Below, piece by piece: positions 62,076 to 64,000 of a stretch of DNA of 64,000 nucleotides (positions are counted from its first letter, which is position 1; each line of letters starts with the position of its first letter). The translations under genes and the position numbers were made by a program. The stretch lies in assembly GCF_034929435.1 (NCBI RefSeq), contig NZ_JAYFUM010000008.1:230185-294184 (forward strand). Reading direction: 5' to 3'. Origin of the DNA: Arcicella rigui (GTDB lineage: Bacteria > Bacteroidota > Bacteroidia > Cytophagales > Spirosomataceae). Under the pieces are notes generated by a model. That model ran no database searches. It was not told where the DNA came from and saw only the letters and a list, made by a program, of their open reading frames with translations.

Positions 62076-62873
62076 ATGCCTTCTCAAACATCACCCAAGT
62101 TTTATCTTTCTATACTTATTGGTCTATTAGCCATTGGTTTAGGATTTTATGGAGCTTTTTTCCTTCAAATCAAAAATAATATTCAGTGGATTTTTATTGC
62201 CTTGTTGCTAATTGCTGGAATTGCCTGTTTATCCGTTCTTTGGATTGGTCGTATGCAATCAAAGGATAAGGTTATCAATGCAACCAATGCTTTTGCTGTA
62301 TTTGTATTTTTATGTACCCTAATATTTGGTTTAATCTCTCCACCCACAGAGGAATCAAGTTTAAAAATACAAGTAAAAGATTGGCAAGGTACTTCTGTTT
62401 TAGCCAATGAAAAGCAAGTGATAAAAGTTAGCTCTGGAAAATTTAGTAAAATCTATGACTTAAACTCTGAGAGTGAAGTATTACTTACTTTTATGAAAGA
62501 TGCCGATAATGTAGAAATTGAAGTATTAAATTACGATTGGCAAATAGACAAAAAAGGCAAAAGTGCTATATATCCTATCCCAGAAAATGAAATCCTTAAT
62601 TTAGTTTTAGTACCTGCCAAAGAAAGATGCTGTCTCTATGGAAGAGTAATTTTTGATGATAACCAAACCCATGATTTAGCCAATATTACAGTACAAGCCG
62701 AAGGTATAAGTACCAAAACCCAAGCTGATGGAAGTTATCGTTTGGAGTTACCTTTGGAAATGCAATTGCAAACTGTTTCAGTTTATGCAAAAAATGGAAA
62801 TTACAGTGGTAATATATGTTGCTGTAATACAATTTCACCATGTGATATTCTTCTAACCCAACATTTAAAATAA
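62076..62873 (+). CDS. Membrane protein with carboxypeptidase-regulatory-like domain
   Basis: 265 residues. Three helices (about 10-28, 33-53, 70-88) and then an exported part. Its end (about 185-235) has a carboxypeptidase regulatory-like pattern: CCLYGRVIFDDNQTHDLANI, with TQADGSYRLELPL as the usual end of such a domain. The C-terminus is cysteine-rich (NICCCNTISPCDI). Starts 9 bp upstream of the next gene's start after the stop, so the two are probably one operon. Function unknown. Confidence 0.65.
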   Translation: MPSQTSPKFYLSILIGLLAIGLGFYGAFFLQIKNNIQWIFIALLLIAGIACLSVLWIGRMQSKDKVINATNAFAVFVFLCTLIFGLISPPTEESSLKIQVKDWQGTSVLANEKQVIKVSSGKFSKIYDLNSESEVLLTFMKDADNVEIEVLNYDWQIDKKGKSAIYPIPENEILNLVLVPAKERCCLYGRVIFDDNQTHDLANITVQAEGISTKTQADGSYRLELPLEMQLQTVSVYAKNGNYSGNICCCNTISPCDILLTQHLK

Positions 62874-62881
62874 ACTCAATT

Positions 62882-64000
62882 ATGAAAATCAATCTGCCTC
62901 TTTTTGTTTTTATGCTGTTGACTAAATTAAGTTTTGGACAACAAAAAAGCCTTTTAATAAGTACACACTTAAACACTAAAGCAGGGAAAGCTGTAGAGAA
63001 AGTTAGCGTTGTAGTTGATAAAGTCGGGACTTGCATCACAGGAAATGATGGTAAATGTTTTTACCCTACATTAAGAGGAATTGGTATGTCTGTAAACATT
63101 AAAGCTTCTTTAAGTGACTACGTACCCATCAATAACTTGGAGTTAAAAAGCTATCGTTTATCCGACCAAAAGATTGATACAGTACGAGTAATAATGTCAT
63201 TGATAGCTGAAAGAGAAAAATACGCTTTAGCTTATTTTGAAAAGGAAACAGGTATCATTATTCGCAAAAGATTTGAAGAAAAGGAGAAGAGTTTATATGC
63301 CCAAATTAAGGATTTAGTGGCAAAGATGAACGATATAAAAGATAAAAATAATCTCGCTTATCAAAAGTTAGAAAAGAATTTAGAAGAAGCCAACAAACGT
63401 TTAGAATTAGTACAAAAAGATAAACTCAATCAAGAAAGTATCGCCCAACGTTTAGCCACTACCCTAAGTATGCTTGAGGGAGAAGAAATACCTGACTATG
63501 TTTCTCAAGCATATAGCTTGTTTAGACAAGGGAAAATAAAAGAAGCGGATAAAGTATTACAAATAGATGCTATTGACAATGAGGTTGTCAAAGCTAAATT
63601 GATGATAAAAATTGGAGAACTTGGCAAAAAGATACTACAAAATGCTATAGCATCTTATTTATTTAAAGCACAATTAAAAATTGAGTTAAATGAATATAAA
63701 CAAGCAGAGATACTATTTGAAAAAGCCTATCAAGCAGATTCCAACAATGCCAATACGCTTTACCAATATGCTTATTTCCTCCAAAAACAAAATAGAGCCA
63801 AACGTCCAGCGGAATTATATGAGCGAGCTTTGATGATAAGAGAAGCATTAGCCAAAGACAATCCTCAACAATACTTGCCTTATGTGGCTAATACCTTAAA
63901 CAATTTGGGTATTTTTTATAGTGACAATAATTTAAAAGAGCAAGCTCAAAAAGCCTATGAGAGAGCTTTGATGATTTATGAAGCATTAGCCAAAGACAAT
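62882..64000 (+). CDS. TPR-repeat secreted protein, 5' part
   Basis: The frame runs from the ATG at 62882 without a stop to the last base, 373 codons seen; the rest lies outside the window. Signal peptide (MKINLPLFVFMLLTKLSFGQ). A regulatory-like domain (about 24-105), then a coiled coil (about 115-200, KRFEEKEKSLYAQIKDLVAK...), then TPR repeats from about 205 on: YKQAEILFEKAYQADSNNAN and, near the end, the 42-residue unit AKRPAELYERALMIREALAKDN. Such TPR tails often bind other proteins. Paired with the 62076-62873 gene. Confidence 0.75.
   Translation, partial: MKINLPLFVFMLLTKLSFGQQKSLLISTHLNTKAGKAVEKVSVVVDKVGTCITGNDGKCFYPTLRGIGMSVNIKASLSDYVPINNLELKSYRLSDQKIDTVRVIMSLIAEREKYALAYFEKETGIIIRKRFEEKEKSLYAQIKDLVAKMNDIKDKNNLAYQKLEKNLEEANKRLELVQKDKLNQESIAQRLATTLSMLEGEEIPDYVSQAYSLFRQGKIKEADKVLQIDAIDNEVVKAKLMIKIGELGKKILQNAIASYLFKAQLKIELNEYKQAEILFEKAYQADSNNANTLYQYAYFLQKQNRAKRPAELYERALMIREALAKDNPQQYLPYVANTLNNLGIFYSDNNLKEQAQKAYERALMIYEALAKDN

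Overview
The window looks like chromosomal DNA of a Bacteroidota bacterium, most likely a Cytophagales member of the Flectobacillus/Arcicella/Emticicia kind. This is inferred from gene families (DUF5723, DUF3822, DUF4105, class II cAMP phosphodiesterase, Tricorn-like S41 protease, CBU_0592-type membrane protein), from low G+C, from starts without strong Shine-Dalgarno sequences, and from promoters of the Bacteroidota form TTG-N19-21-TAnnTTTG upstream of the DEAD-box helicase, rpsT and an efflux operon. No rRNA, tRNA, CRISPR array or complete insertion sequence was seen.

Layout. 1-8.5 kb: tail of a VIT-type metal transporter, an Rpn-type nuclease, FUSC and MFS transporters, gamma-glutamyltransferase, an orphan antitoxin-like gene, a class II phosphodiesterase and an unknown secreted coiled-coil protein. 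8.8-11.1 kb: a DEAD-box RNA helicase behind a leader of about 330 nt with competing stems and a small upstream ORF that overlaps the helicase start. 11.2-31.5 kb: mostly housekeeping and hypothetical genes (rsmI, pterin dehydratase, a cupredoxin/beta-propeller pair, pfkA, radC, rpsT, 3-methyladenine glycosylase, cyclase, a five-PAS histidine kinase, FKBP isomerase). 31.5-37.8 kb: an EmrA-EmrB-TolC style efflux operon plus an outer-membrane barrel gene, divergent from a MarR regulator; the shared control region carries palindromes that overlay both promoters. 37.8-46.2 kb: coaD, DUF3822, GH20 hexosaminidase, pectinesterase-like protein and a large Tricorn-like protease. 46.4-55.5 kb: an accessory stretch with an LRR gene bracketed by a direct repeat, a second Rpn nuclease, a type III restriction-modification pair in res-mod order, and an 809-bp gap that holds a helically phased array of palindromes. 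55.6-64 kb: a PAS histidine kinase, a K+-channel-like protein, a PQQ-dehydrogenase/PKD/cytochrome c fusion, a 42-bp tandem repeat array, and a membrane protein followed by a TPR protein that runs off the window.

Two themes cut across the window. Intergenic gaps repeatedly carry copies of at least three palindromic repeat families (GGCTGGTC..GACCAGCC, TTGCCAGTG..CACTGGCAA, TTTGTTGGTG..CACCAACAAA). Two separate gaps carry tandem arrays whose period is 21 or 42 bp. The strongest candidate for something undescribed is the 54.25-54.52 kb array: twelve 14-bp dyads, with ten of eleven centre-to-centre intervals exactly 21 bp, between the divergent restriction gene and an FN3-domain gene.
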